Shown: one piece after another, positions 34,683 through 42,760 of the stretch
Layout of the letters: each line of letters opens with the position of its first letter
Position numbering within the stretch: the first letter of the stretch is position 1
DNA from: Parabacteroides sp.
Lineage (GTDB): Bacteria > Bacteroidota > Bacteroidia > Bacteroidales > Tannerellaceae
DNA: 57,947 nt
Direction of reading: 5' to 3'
NCBI GenBank assembly: GCA_028707405.1
Contig: JAQWBH010000004.1
Coordinates: 1-57,947, forward strand
Notes under the pieces: model-generated
The model's input: the letters and a program-made list of their open reading frames with translations, nothing else
Database searches by the model: none
Told to the model about the DNA's origin: nothing
Program-made: the position numbers and the translations under genes

Positions 34683-36146
34683 ATGAACATTAAATCGAAA
34701 CTGACTTTTGCTATTGGGATTCTGGTAGCTATGATCGTTTTATTAGTCGTGCTGTCTGTTGCTAATCTGCAAATACTTACAGCTACGGAGCCTGACAGTC
34801 CGGCAGCCGGACCCGGACTTGAGCGCGCACTGATCTGGATTATAGTGATTGGAGCCGTATGTATATGTATAGGTGTTGGTATGTTATTTAAATTACCGGC
34901 TTCTATTAATCGTCCCATAAAGCAGTTAACGGATGGAATTCTTGAAATCGCCAATCATCATTACGAGGTATCTCTTAATCTGACTGACAGTGAAGAGCTG
35001 ATGGAGGTTTCTAAGAATTTTAACCGGATGGCTCGCCGCTTGAGTGATTACCACAATAGTACATTGTCGGAATTATTGGCTTCCAAACGTTATATGGAAA
35101 CGATTATTAATTCTATCAATGAACCTATTATCGGTTTGGATAACGATCGACGTATATTGTTTATTAATGATGAGGCATTAAATATTTTAGGTTTGAAACG
35201 AGAGCAGACTATTAAGCAGCTGGCCGAAGAAGTTTCGATGACAAATGATTTGTTACGGCGTTTGGTTCGTGGACTGCTTGAAAAGGGGAAAAACAATGAG
35301 GTCGGAGGGAAAAAGGAACCATTGAAGATTTATGCCAATAATAAAGAATGCTATTTCCAGGTAAAATATGTGGAAATCACAATGAAGGCAACGGATGGTA
35401 TCACTATGGAAAAGGGCGGCGATGTTATTATGCTGAAAAACATTACGGAGTTCCGGGAACTGGATACAGCAAAGACGACTTTCATTTCAACAATCAGCCA
35501 TGAACTTAAAACTCCTATTTCCGCCATACTGATGAGTCTGCAGTTGCTGAACGATAAACGGATAGGCAAATTAAACGAGGAACAGGCGGATTTGTCGCAG
35601 AGTATTAAGGAAAACAGCGAGCGGCTGCTTAATATCACAGGCGAGTTGCTGAATATGACACAGGTTGAAAGCGGAAAACTTCAACTCAAGCCCAAAATCA
35701 CCAAACCTATTGAATTGATTGAGTATGCCATAAAAGCCAATCGGGTACAAGCAGAGAAATTCGGTATACAGATTGAGGTGGAGTATCCTGAAGATGGCAA
35801 GATTGGAAAACTGTTTGTCGACAGTGAAAAGATTGCCTGGGTATTGACTAATCTGTTAAGTAATGCCATTCGCTATTCGGCTGAAAACGGCAGAGTAATT
35901 ATCAGTGCCCGTCAGGTGGACGAAAAGCATATCGAAATGTCTGTTCAGGATTTTGGTAAAGGCATTGATCCTCGTTATCACAAGAGCATTTTCGATCATT
36001 ATTTTCGTGTCCCCGGAACGAAAGTACAAGGTAGTGGACTGGGCTTGTCAATCTCACGCGATTTTGTAGAAGCTCATAACGGAACCCTTAATGTGCAAAG
36101 CGAACTGGGCAAAGGAAGCATATTCACTATTCGACTTAACTCCTGA
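34683..36146 (+). CDS. Membrane sensor histidine kinase (HAMP-PAS-HisKA-HATPase)
   Basis: Kinase of 487 residues. Two membrane helices (about 7-28 and 50-69) enclose a very short outer loop of about 20 residues. A HAMP domain (about 70-125), a PAS domain (about 135-255), a HisKA dimerisation domain with phosphorylated H273 (ISHELKTP) and an HATPase domain (about 365-487; NLLSNAIRYS, GSGLGLSISRDF) follow. With so short an outer loop, the stimulus is probably sensed in the membrane or by the cytoplasmic PAS. The layout resembles KinB-type partners of NtrC-family regulators. The likely partner is the regulator at 31545, with trkH between them. Confidence 0.93.
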   Translation: MNIKSKLTFAIGILVAMIVLLVVLSVANLQILTATEPDSPAAGPGLERALIWIIVIGAVCICIGVGMLFKLPASINRPIKQLTDGILEIANHHYEVSLNLTDSEELMEVSKNFNRMARRLSDYHNSTLSELLASKRYMETIINSINEPIIGLDNDRRILFINDEALNILGLKREQTIKQLAEEVSMTNDLLRRLVRGLLEKGKNNEVGGKKEPLKIYANNKECYFQVKYVEITMKATDGITMEKGGDVIMLKNITEFRELDTAKTTFISTISHELKTPISAILMSLQLLNDKRIGKLNEEQADLSQSIKENSERLLNITGELLNMTQVESGKLQLKPKITKPIELIEYAIKANRVQAEKFGIQIEVEYPEDGKIGKLFVDSEKIAWVLTNLLSNAIRYSAENGRVIISARQVDEKHIEMSVQDFGKGIDPRYHKSIFDHYFRVPGTKVQGSGLGLSISRDFVEAHNGTLNVQSELGKGSIFTIRLNS

Positions 36147-36534
36147 TCATAAAATGGCCTTGTATTTGATTTGTATTGAGGCGGTGTTTTGAATTTTCTG
36201 AATATGAATCAATATTATTGCTGGGCTGTATGCTTCCTTAAATAAAGAACATCCTGATGAAAACATAAAAGGATATTGATGAAAAGAGATAGAGATGAGG
36301 ATGTATTTCTTAAATACTGACAGTGGGTAATTATTTACAGTCAGTAAATAAGTATTTCCTATCAATATATACTTATTTACTGTCGCGAAATAAGAAATAG
36401 TTTTTGGACAAACGAACTTTACTTCTATATGAACAACATAATTCATATGATGATCATATATAATATCTTAAATGCAAACGATAAGTATATCTTTTTATTA
36501 AAGATCTTATTAACCAGTTAATTCTTCCAGCGGA
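36147..36534. other. Non-coding AT-rich stretch
   Basis: No convincing gene is seen between the kinase stop and the promoter of the XRE gene. A 99-codon open frame on the minus strand (36147-36446) has no family resemblance, and its upper half overlaps the inverted repeats. The notable content is the repeat cluster at 36331-36383. Confidence 0.6.
36331..36383. repeat. Cluster of three alternating TTATTTAC inverted repeats
   Basis: TTATTTACAGT (36331-36341), its inverse CAGTAAATAA (36342-36351), and TTATTTACTGT (36373-36383). The second and third form a perfect 14-bp inverted repeat (36342-36355 with 36369-36382, 13-nt loop); the first and second form an 8-bp one. There is no T-tract beyond, and the cluster is about 185 bp after the kinase stop, so an operator or a structured element is as likely as a terminator. 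Confidence 0.7.
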
Positions 36535-36567
36535 TTGACTATATTATAATTGTTTTTTTTACCTTTG
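36535..36567 (+). promoter_or_regulatory. Promoter candidate of the XRE regulator gene
   Basis: TTG at 36535-36537, 22-nt spacing, and TACCTTTG at 36560-36567 (exact -7 match). The leader to the ATG at 36684 is about 110 nt. Confidence 0.5.
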
Positions 36568-36683
36568 GAAATAATTGCAGGTGGTGTTTCTTCAACTGGC
36601 GTTCTCCCCTTCATAAGCATATAAATGCAAATAGGTATTTCCTGGTAATATTTAATGATAAAATGTAATCTATTGAAAACGCG

Positions 36684-37229
36684 ATGAATAAATTATGGCA
36701 ACTTAGGGAACTATTAAATCTGACTCAGGAGGAATTATCCCAAAAATCGGGTATTTCTGTAAGAACGATACAAAGGATAGAATCCGGACAAATTCCGAAG
36801 GGCTATACACTTAAAGCTCTTTCAAGGGCTTTGGGAGTTGAAGAAACTTATTTTGTTAATAACGAAAATGATACTGAAAACAATCGGGATGAAATAAGAT
36901 GGAGTAAAATATTAAATTTTGTCACACTCCCTTTTATCTTATTGCCGCCACTAAATATATTTGTTCCCTTAGCCATTATGTTTTATAAAAAGCAAAACAA
37001 TGCCATAAACCTGAACCTTATCTCCATTCAAATTATTGAGACTTTAATCGCTCTATTATTTTTGATCATTGTGTTAATTTTGAACGATTGGTTTCTAGTG
37101 AAAAGCGAGCTCAAAATGTTGATTCCAATTGTCTGGATACTGGCAAATGCAATTGTCGTTGTCAGAAATGCGATCGAATTAAACAAAAACCGATATCCTT
37201 CCATCTTTCCTAATATCAATATTTTATGA
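36684..37229 (+). CDS. Membrane-bound XRE-family transcriptional regulator
   Basis: Protein of 181 residues. A helix-turn-helix of the Cro/CI type fills residues 1-60 (LTQEELSQKSGISVRTIQRI), and the remainder carries about three hydrophobic helices (near 75-104, 108-130 and 140-160). DNA-binding domains fused to membrane segments of this kind occur in Bacteroidetes, but their signals are mostly unknown. An exported retropepsin-like protein is encoded 126 bp downstream on the same strand, so the two may form one transcription unit. The region looks more AT-rich than its neighbours. Confidence 0.85.
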   Translation: MNKLWQLRELLNLTQEELSQKSGISVRTIQRIESGQIPKGYTLKALSRALGVEETYFVNNENDTENNRDEIRWSKILNFVTLPFILLPPLNIFVPLAIMFYKKQNNAINLNLISIQIIETLIALLFLIIVLILNDWFLVKSELKMLIPIVWILANAIVVVRNAIELNKNRYPSIFPNINIL

Positions 37230-37355
37230 TCGTTGTCAGCTCTTTGGCGGGTTCTTGTCGTGTTATTGACAGGCCTTAAATTCTAATTTTCGTCAGGAAT
37301 GCCTTTCCTTTGTTTCGAATTTTAAAAGTAGTGTCAATCAAAAAAAATTAAAACA

Positions 37356-38555
37356 ATGCAGATCCGAAAATTATTAATTTGTTCGTTAACATTCTTTCTT
37401 TTTGTAGGTATAAACATTGCCGTTTATGCTCAGAATAAAATACCTGTGATAAAAGCAACTTCTGAAAAGGTTCTCATTAAGGATGGCGAATATTATCAGA
37501 TGAATTGGCAGCTGGAGCCGGCCATAAAACCAGATATCTATTATGTAAATATTCCGGCTAAAAAAAGCGTAGTCCAATTAACAACGGATAAAGAACAATT
37601 GACTATTCGTACTCAACCGGGTAAAACCTATAACCTTATTGTTTTGCTAAACAAAAAAGATTCCTGTCATATACAAATTTTTTCTACGCTTCCACCGGAT
37701 TTACCTAAAATGAAGACATCTATTGATTCTCCCATCCATTTTCCGTTCAAATTGATTGGTTCTAAAATCTTTTTTGACGGTCGGATTAATGGGAAAAATG
37801 TAGTAATTGAATTTGATTTGGGAGCTGGGACCAGCGTTGTAAACAGGAATGTTCTGGATAAGTTGGATTTAGCATTTGCTTTCCACAAAGTCATAAGTAA
37901 TACGGATGGAGTTAGCAGAGAAAGGACAAGTATAGACAACAAACTAACCATAAACTCGATGGAGTGGAGCAATGTTTCATTGACTGAAGTCGGTAACATG
38001 AAACCTTTTGAAGATATAATTATAGGGAATGGTTTTTTTCGAAATCAAATTATTGAGATAGATTATGATACAAAAGAATTTGTCATCCATAAAACGTTAC
38101 CTGTCAAAACTGGAAGTTATAAGAAACTACCCGTCTTTTATGAGCAAGATCGTCCAAAATTTAGGGCTGAATTTATTCAGAATAATAAAAAATATGAATT
38201 TTGGTTTCTATTTGATACAGGACGTGACGGGACGATGCTTATTGGCGAGGATTTCACTTCCATTGGCAATCATTGGGAAGAATTACAACCTCTTGCTGTT
38301 ATCAATGAACGTAAAATTGTTCGTCTAGATGCTTCCATAGCAGGAATTCAATTTAAAGACATTGTTACCAATGCCTCAAATCCATCCAAACCAAATGGAA
38401 GACCAAGTTTGTTTGGAAATCAAATTTTAAATCATTTCAATGTTATAATTGATAACAAAAACGGATTTATTTATCTAAAAACCAACCATAAAATCAATGA
38501 ACCTTATTTTAATTATGAAGGCTATTTGAAAGAAATCTCAAAAAAAGAACAATGA
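37356..38555 (+). CDS. Exported retropepsin-like aspartyl protease family protein
   Basis: Protein of 399 residues with a signal peptide ending near residue 25 (AVYAQN). It has two retropepsin-like half-domains: one around 135-245 with FDLGAGTSVV (153-162), the other around 255-390 with LFDTGRDGTM (285-294). The second has the canonical D-T-G; the first has D154-L-G instead of D-T/S-G. Related exported proteins in Bacteroidetes are annotated as aspartyl proteases but few have been tested. The N-terminal ~120 residues are a separate beta-rich domain. It may be co-expressed with the XRE regulator upstream. Substrate unknown. Confidence 0.82.
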   Translation: MQIRKLLICSLTFFLFVGINIAVYAQNKIPVIKATSEKVLIKDGEYYQMNWQLEPAIKPDIYYVNIPAKKSVVQLTTDKEQLTIRTQPGKTYNLIVLLNKKDSCHIQIFSTLPPDLPKMKTSIDSPIHFPFKLIGSKIFFDGRINGKNVVIEFDLGAGTSVVNRNVLDKLDLAFAFHKVISNTDGVSRERTSIDNKLTINSMEWSNVSLTEVGNMKPFEDIIIGNGFFRNQIIEIDYDTKEFVIHKTLPVKTGSYKKLPVFYEQDRPKFRAEFIQNNKKYEFWFLFDTGRDGTMLIGEDFTSIGNHWEELQPLAVINERKIVRLDASIAGIQFKDIVTNASNPSKPNGRPSLFGNQILNHFNVIIDNKNGFIYLKTNHKINEPYFNYEGYLKEISKKEQ

Positions 38556-38617
38556 TAGTGTAATATGCAACCTGATTTCACAAACCGGTTAGTTCAACAA
38601 TCTATTCTGAATGTTAT

Positions 38618-40897
38618 TCAGTTAAGGGTTGTTTGCTTCCGGGTTGGAATAAATTCGATCACACAAGTACTTCGGGCAGCTATCGGGAGGTTTATAATTA
38701 CCGCTTCATCATTGTACTTTTTCAAGAAAGTGCGTCCTTTGTCGGTTATCACATATATGTCTCCTGTTTTATGTAGATTGTATTCCGAAGTGCTTAATGT
38801 AAAAGAAACGGTATTCAATTTGTTGTTAATATTTGCCAAAGCAATACCCAAGCAACCGTCTGATGACTTCCATGCGCTTGAGTATATAGTTGGAACGGTT
38901 GTTCGATAGTTGGTTACCGTATTCCCTTCTCGTCCGGCATAAATTGAGATTTTAGAAATATCAATAGCTATCTTGTGCGAATGAATTTCAGGGCAACGAT
39001 AATAAACGCCATATAATAAATACTTGAGCGCTCTATTTCGGGTTTTAGCTAAATCAATTAAAAAATCAATTTCAGCTTTTTTATTTTGCGTCAGGAATGA
39101 ATGATAGTTGGCAATGGTTGGTTGCATGCCCCATACGAAAGCGCGTGCCTGTTCCATTAAATACTGTGAGTTGAAATGGTCAGGGAGGATTGTTTCTTGG
39201 TTCGCCGGACTATATTTGGCCGGCCACAACTCATCATAAGGAGGATAAACCAGAGAAGAATAACTCCCGTATGTGATGGCATAGTCATGATATACGGCCT
39301 GAAATAATGGGATCGGTTCGGAATTGCCTACACCGGCATATCTTTCGCGACTTGGGTCTAGTGTCATAAAGAGATCCAGGTGTGCCATCCAATCTTCACC
39401 GGAACCTTCGCCTGCAAGAATCGGCTCGGTCTGATTGGATATTTTACTTCTGATCAGGGATGTCAGATTTTTGAACCCGTCAACCCAATAATTTCCACCA
39501 CCGATTTCATGACCGTGAGACGAATCGTAACATCTGTAGTTAAGGCAAGCCTGATCCATATATACTCCATTAGTATGGTAATTATTTATAACTGTATCAC
39601 ATAGCGTTGAGTACTTGTTCTGCCAAAATTCCGTTGCCATACACATGGGTGTAAGCGGTTTGTTAGTGAAGATGTTGTAAATGTGCGAATAATTGCCGCC
39701 ATCAATTGTTTTGACTGAGTATGGTTCGGCATTTTCTTTTGTCCAGCTGTTAGTCGAATTGCCCCACTGGAAGGAGTTCATGTATACGATACAATGGACC
39801 CCTTTATTATGCGCATCCGAGACGGCCTTAATGAAGGATTCCCGCCCTTCGCGCGGGGGAATATATTCCGGAAAACCATCGTCATACGAACAGTTATGCC
39901 ACCAATGCCAATAGGCATTTACAGGAAGACCTAATCGTTGCTTCAGATCAATAGCTTCAGATAACACATTAGAAGAGCGACCTCTGTTCCATATCCATAC
40001 GGCTGTCTTTGGAAGCCAGTCGGCAATCTTTCCATTCTTGAAACGACTTTCGCGGCACCATTTTTGACGAATACCCCACTCTCGGTACATTTTTGCAGCT
40101 GAAATCCAGTCGCCGTCAAAAGATCCTATGATTGCCTGATAAGAGGGAGAATAGGTATCTATTTGGTTATTGTAAGGCAATATATTGGTAATATTGTATT
40201 TAGAATATTCTGTATCGAATGTCATTGAAAAGTCTTTTGTATAGGAAAGTGTATCATTACAGGCAAGATAGAGTCCATCCGATTTTTTCTGACTGTTGTA
40301 CAAGGCAATTAATTGCATGGAAAGCTCTCCTGGCTGGTTCCATGTGAAAGTACGCGGAGTCATTCCTTTTTTTAGATTTTGTCTGGGATTATGAATGAGG
40401 TTGCCTAACCAGGAAGAAACGGCCAGATCTTCTTTTCCTAAATCTTTTATTCCATATAAGATAGGAAACTGTATATTTTCAATATGACAGTTTCCTATCT
40501 TGTTTATTTTGATACTCCAATAAGACAGGGCTTTTTCTTTATCAAGAGAAATATAAACAATGACCTCCGGCCCGGTTGTGTTGTCCGCCTGTTCCCATTT
40601 GATTTCTACGGCTAAAGGATTAACTTTTGCGATTCTTACTCGGGTAGGTAATGAATGAATCGACGGTTGACTTTGGGCTGTATTTATTTTCCACGGGACA
40701 GATTCGACAATGGCCGGGTTTATATACTCGTAAGAGGTCTTTACATTCTGGAAAGAAACCAGTCTTCCGGTTGATTGTTCAAAACTCAATTTCAATTTTC
40801 CATTATCTATAGATATTGTTGAACAGTCCGGATTACTGCATATCCCATGATATGTATTCAGTAAAATAAAAGCTATGAATAATATTACTTTTCTCAT
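38618..40897 (-). CDS. DUF6259 glycosidase-like protein (locus 2)
   Basis: Exported protein of 759 residues, signal peptide about 1-20. An N-terminal beta-sandwich (about 25-260) is followed by a TIM-barrel region (about 295-650) and a short C-terminal beta domain. The barrel resembles the GH36/GH31-type clan: NAYWHWWHNCSYDDG (327-341), NGVYMDQACLNYRC (443-456) with candidate catalytic D448, and LAGEGSGED (494-502) with acidic residues E497 and E501. I recognise it as DUF6259, which to my knowledge has no assigned activity. It ends locus 2, 19 bp after an exported flavoprotein gene with which it is surely co-transcribed. Confidence 0.82.
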   Translation of the reverse strand: MRKVILFIAFILLNTYHGICSNPDCSTISIDNGKLKLSFEQSTGRLVSFQNVKTSYEYINPAIVESVPWKINTAQSQPSIHSLPTRVRIAKVNPLAVEIKWEQADNTTGPEVIVYISLDKEKALSYWSIKINKIGNCHIENIQFPILYGIKDLGKEDLAVSSWLGNLIHNPRQNLKKGMTPRTFTWNQPGELSMQLIALYNSQKKSDGLYLACNDTLSYTKDFSMTFDTEYSKYNITNILPYNNQIDTYSPSYQAIIGSFDGDWISAAKMYREWGIRQKWCRESRFKNGKIADWLPKTAVWIWNRGRSSNVLSEAIDLKQRLGLPVNAYWHWWHNCSYDDGFPEYIPPREGRESFIKAVSDAHNKGVHCIVYMNSFQWGNSTNSWTKENAEPYSVKTIDGGNYSHIYNIFTNKPLTPMCMATEFWQNKYSTLCDTVINNYHTNGVYMDQACLNYRCYDSSHGHEIGGGNYWVDGFKNLTSLIRSKISNQTEPILAGEGSGEDWMAHLDLFMTLDPSRERYAGVGNSEPIPLFQAVYHDYAITYGSYSSLVYPPYDELWPAKYSPANQETILPDHFNSQYLMEQARAFVWGMQPTIANYHSFLTQNKKAEIDFLIDLAKTRNRALKYLLYGVYYRCPEIHSHKIAIDISKISIYAGREGNTVTNYRTTVPTIYSSAWKSSDGCLGIALANINNKLNTVSFTLSTSEYNLHKTGDIYVITDKGRTFLKKYNDEAVIINLPIAARSTCVIEFIPTRKQTTLN

Positions 40898-40916
40898 CCT
40901 GTCTTATTGGAATAGT

Positions 40917-42626
40917 TTACTTCCAGATGATTTCCAATCCTTGTTTTTGAATGCGTTGTTGAAAATCCAACAATAAGTCTTTTTGCGCCCGAATTGCTCG
41001 TGGAAGCACTTTCTTTTCTTCTGCATAAGCGACAATCATTCCGACAGCTTCGCCGATGCTCCACTCTGCAGGATGAACGCGATAACATCCATTGGTGATA
41101 TGCGTGGTTCCGATATTTTTGCACGCCGGGAGCAAATTGTTTATTCGTTGAGGCAGCAAAGCTCCTAAAGGAATCTGGAATGGCATTGAGCTTATATCAA
41201 CAGAATTATCCCCTTGACATGTTGGATGAAGGTCCAGACGATAATAACCGATACCTACGCTGTCATCAAACTTTGCTGCAGTCGTTTCTCCAGATACGAG
41301 CTTTCGGTTTTCTGTGCCGACATGCTCTTCCAGAATGGTGAATTCGGCTTTTATTCGCCGTGATTCTCTGATGTAGGGATATTTGGCCATACCATCATTT
41401 GTGCCTAATATGTCGCCGCGCAAGCGAAGTCCGGGCCATCCTACACCTCCGTCGGGTCGTGGTGCTTCAGTCTGAAGCCAGTAGAATAGGGATAAATTCA
41501 ATTGTTTGGCTGCTTCAACATGCATTTTGATTTTTTCTTTTGAGGCATCAATGATATTTCCTAAAAAGTAATCGTTTTGCGGCCAGTTTACAATGGTAAT
41601 GTCACCTTTATAGGTCCCGGCAGTAAAATTGTTTTTGTTTATGATTTTTCGATAATTCCATAAATTGAAACCTTTGACCTCTTTCCCTGTCGGCTCGAAA
41701 GATGCTTTTATTGATTGCAGGGTACTGGGATTGGCGTAAGTCAGATCAAGCAATCGTCCTGACCAGGCAGGGGTTAATTGAGGAACATAGTCATGCCAAA
41801 ATGCATAATTTTCAGGCTTATCTATTGTCAGGTTTTCACCTGGTACATAATCCATGGCAAAGCAAACGGTAAAAGATTGATTATTATTCGGATTTGCTTT
41901 GTCGGCGGCATGAAGCTCCTTCGTTTCCGCTTTTGATTCTGCCCCGGTTACGTATTCTGTTTTTGTTAGGGGCAACAGATCTCCACATTCGGTAGCATCT
42001 ACAAAGTATGGTGCTATAAGTGTTATATCATGTTGACTGATTTGATTCTGCACGGTTACAGAGACAACATCATCTCTGTTTACTTCAGCTTTTGTTGCTT
42101 TGTATTCCAATAGAATTTGTAACTGTCCGGTACTGATGTACGGCATAAACATTTCCATTAATACGGCAACAGAAACCATCGGTTCATGACATAAGCGAGA
42201 AACATTGCCATCTCCCGGATTCAAAAATTCCCGGTTCAGGGCTTCCGGAGTTAAAGGATAATTGCGTTTGTAGTAATTGCGCACATTGTTTCTGAAAGTA
42301 CGATAAGCCGTAGGTGCTCCATGTGTTTCAATCCATGGATGTTCATCTGGCGGAACACCTTGCTGAGACAATTGTCCTCCTATCCAGTCGGTCTCTTCAA
42401 CCAATATGACTTGCAGACCATTGCGGCATGAGGCAAGAGCTGCAGCGCAACCGCCTACTCCACCACCAATGATAACCACATCGGCTTTCATTTCATTTGC
42501 TTTACTTTTTGATTTTAGTTTCGATGGAACTTTGTTTATATGATTATTCACAGCTGAAACATAAGGAAGAAGAAGGGTACTGCTTCCTGCTAGAGTTGTA
42601 AATGTTAAGAAATCTCTTCTTTTCAT
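40917..42626 (-). CDS. Exported FAD-dependent oxidoreductase (FAD_oxidored / PF12831 type, locus 2)
   Basis: Flavoprotein of 569 residues. The dinucleotide-binding motif VVIIGGGVGGCAAALA (50-65) follows a leader of about 45 residues that starts MKRRDFLTF...LAGSSTLLLP, which resembles a twin-arginine signal. The blocks VEETDWIGGQLSQQGVPPDE (76-95) and PYFVDATECGD (roughly 205-215) are typical of the FAD-dependent oxidoreductases often annotated beside polysaccharide-degrading enzymes in Bacteroidetes. The reaction is unknown; oxidation of a sugar hydroxyl is plausible from its position in a SusCD locus. It has its own promoter and is co-transcribed with the DUF6259 gene. Confidence 0.87.
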   Translation of the reverse strand: MKRRDFLTFTTLAGSSTLLLPYVSAVNNHINKVPSKLKSKSKANEMKADVVIIGGGVGGCAAALASCRNGLQVILVEETDWIGGQLSQQGVPPDEHPWIETHGAPTAYRTFRNNVRNYYKRNYPLTPEALNREFLNPGDGNVSRLCHEPMVSVAVLMEMFMPYISTGQLQILLEYKATKAEVNRDDVVSVTVQNQISQHDITLIAPYFVDATECGDLLPLTKTEYVTGAESKAETKELHAADKANPNNNQSFTVCFAMDYVPGENLTIDKPENYAFWHDYVPQLTPAWSGRLLDLTYANPSTLQSIKASFEPTGKEVKGFNLWNYRKIINKNNFTAGTYKGDITIVNWPQNDYFLGNIIDASKEKIKMHVEAAKQLNLSLFYWLQTEAPRPDGGVGWPGLRLRGDILGTNDGMAKYPYIRESRRIKAEFTILEEHVGTENRKLVSGETTAAKFDDSVGIGYYRLDLHPTCQGDNSVDISSMPFQIPLGALLPQRINNLLPACKNIGTTHITNGCYRVHPAEWSIGEAVGMIVAYAEEKKVLPRAIRAQKDLLLDFQQRIQKQGLEIIWK

Positions 42627-42690
42627 GATTGATAAATTGAAGTTAATACTGTAAGTAATTTATTATTTCTGATTGCATTTTTAATGTATC

Positions 42691-42721
42691 CAAAAATAGG
42701 AATATTAATTATAAAGCCAAA
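42691..42721 (-). promoter_or_regulatory. Promoter of the flavoprotein/DUF6259 operon
   Basis: On the minus strand TTTG (42721-42718), 19-nt spacing, and TATTTTTG (42698-42691): a consensus Bacteroidetes promoter. The -33 box is formed by the U-tract of the susCD terminator. The leader is about 60 nt. Confidence 0.8.
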
Positions 42722-42750
42722 AGAGAGTGTACTTTTTTAGTACACTCTCT
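42722..42750 (-). terminator. Intrinsic terminator of the susCD genes of locus 2
   Basis: Perfect 12-bp stem (42722-42733 with 42739-42750), 5-nt loop, followed on the minus strand by TTTGGCTTT. It lies 11 bp after the susD stop. Confidence 0.85.
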
Positions 42751-42760
42751 CTGATTATTA

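Noticed and set aside
36147-36446. 99-codon open frame on the minus strand after the kinase gene
   Set aside because: It overlaps the inverted repeats, has no family resemblance, no promoter box or ribosome-binding site, and biased AT-rich composition; chance opening is more likely.
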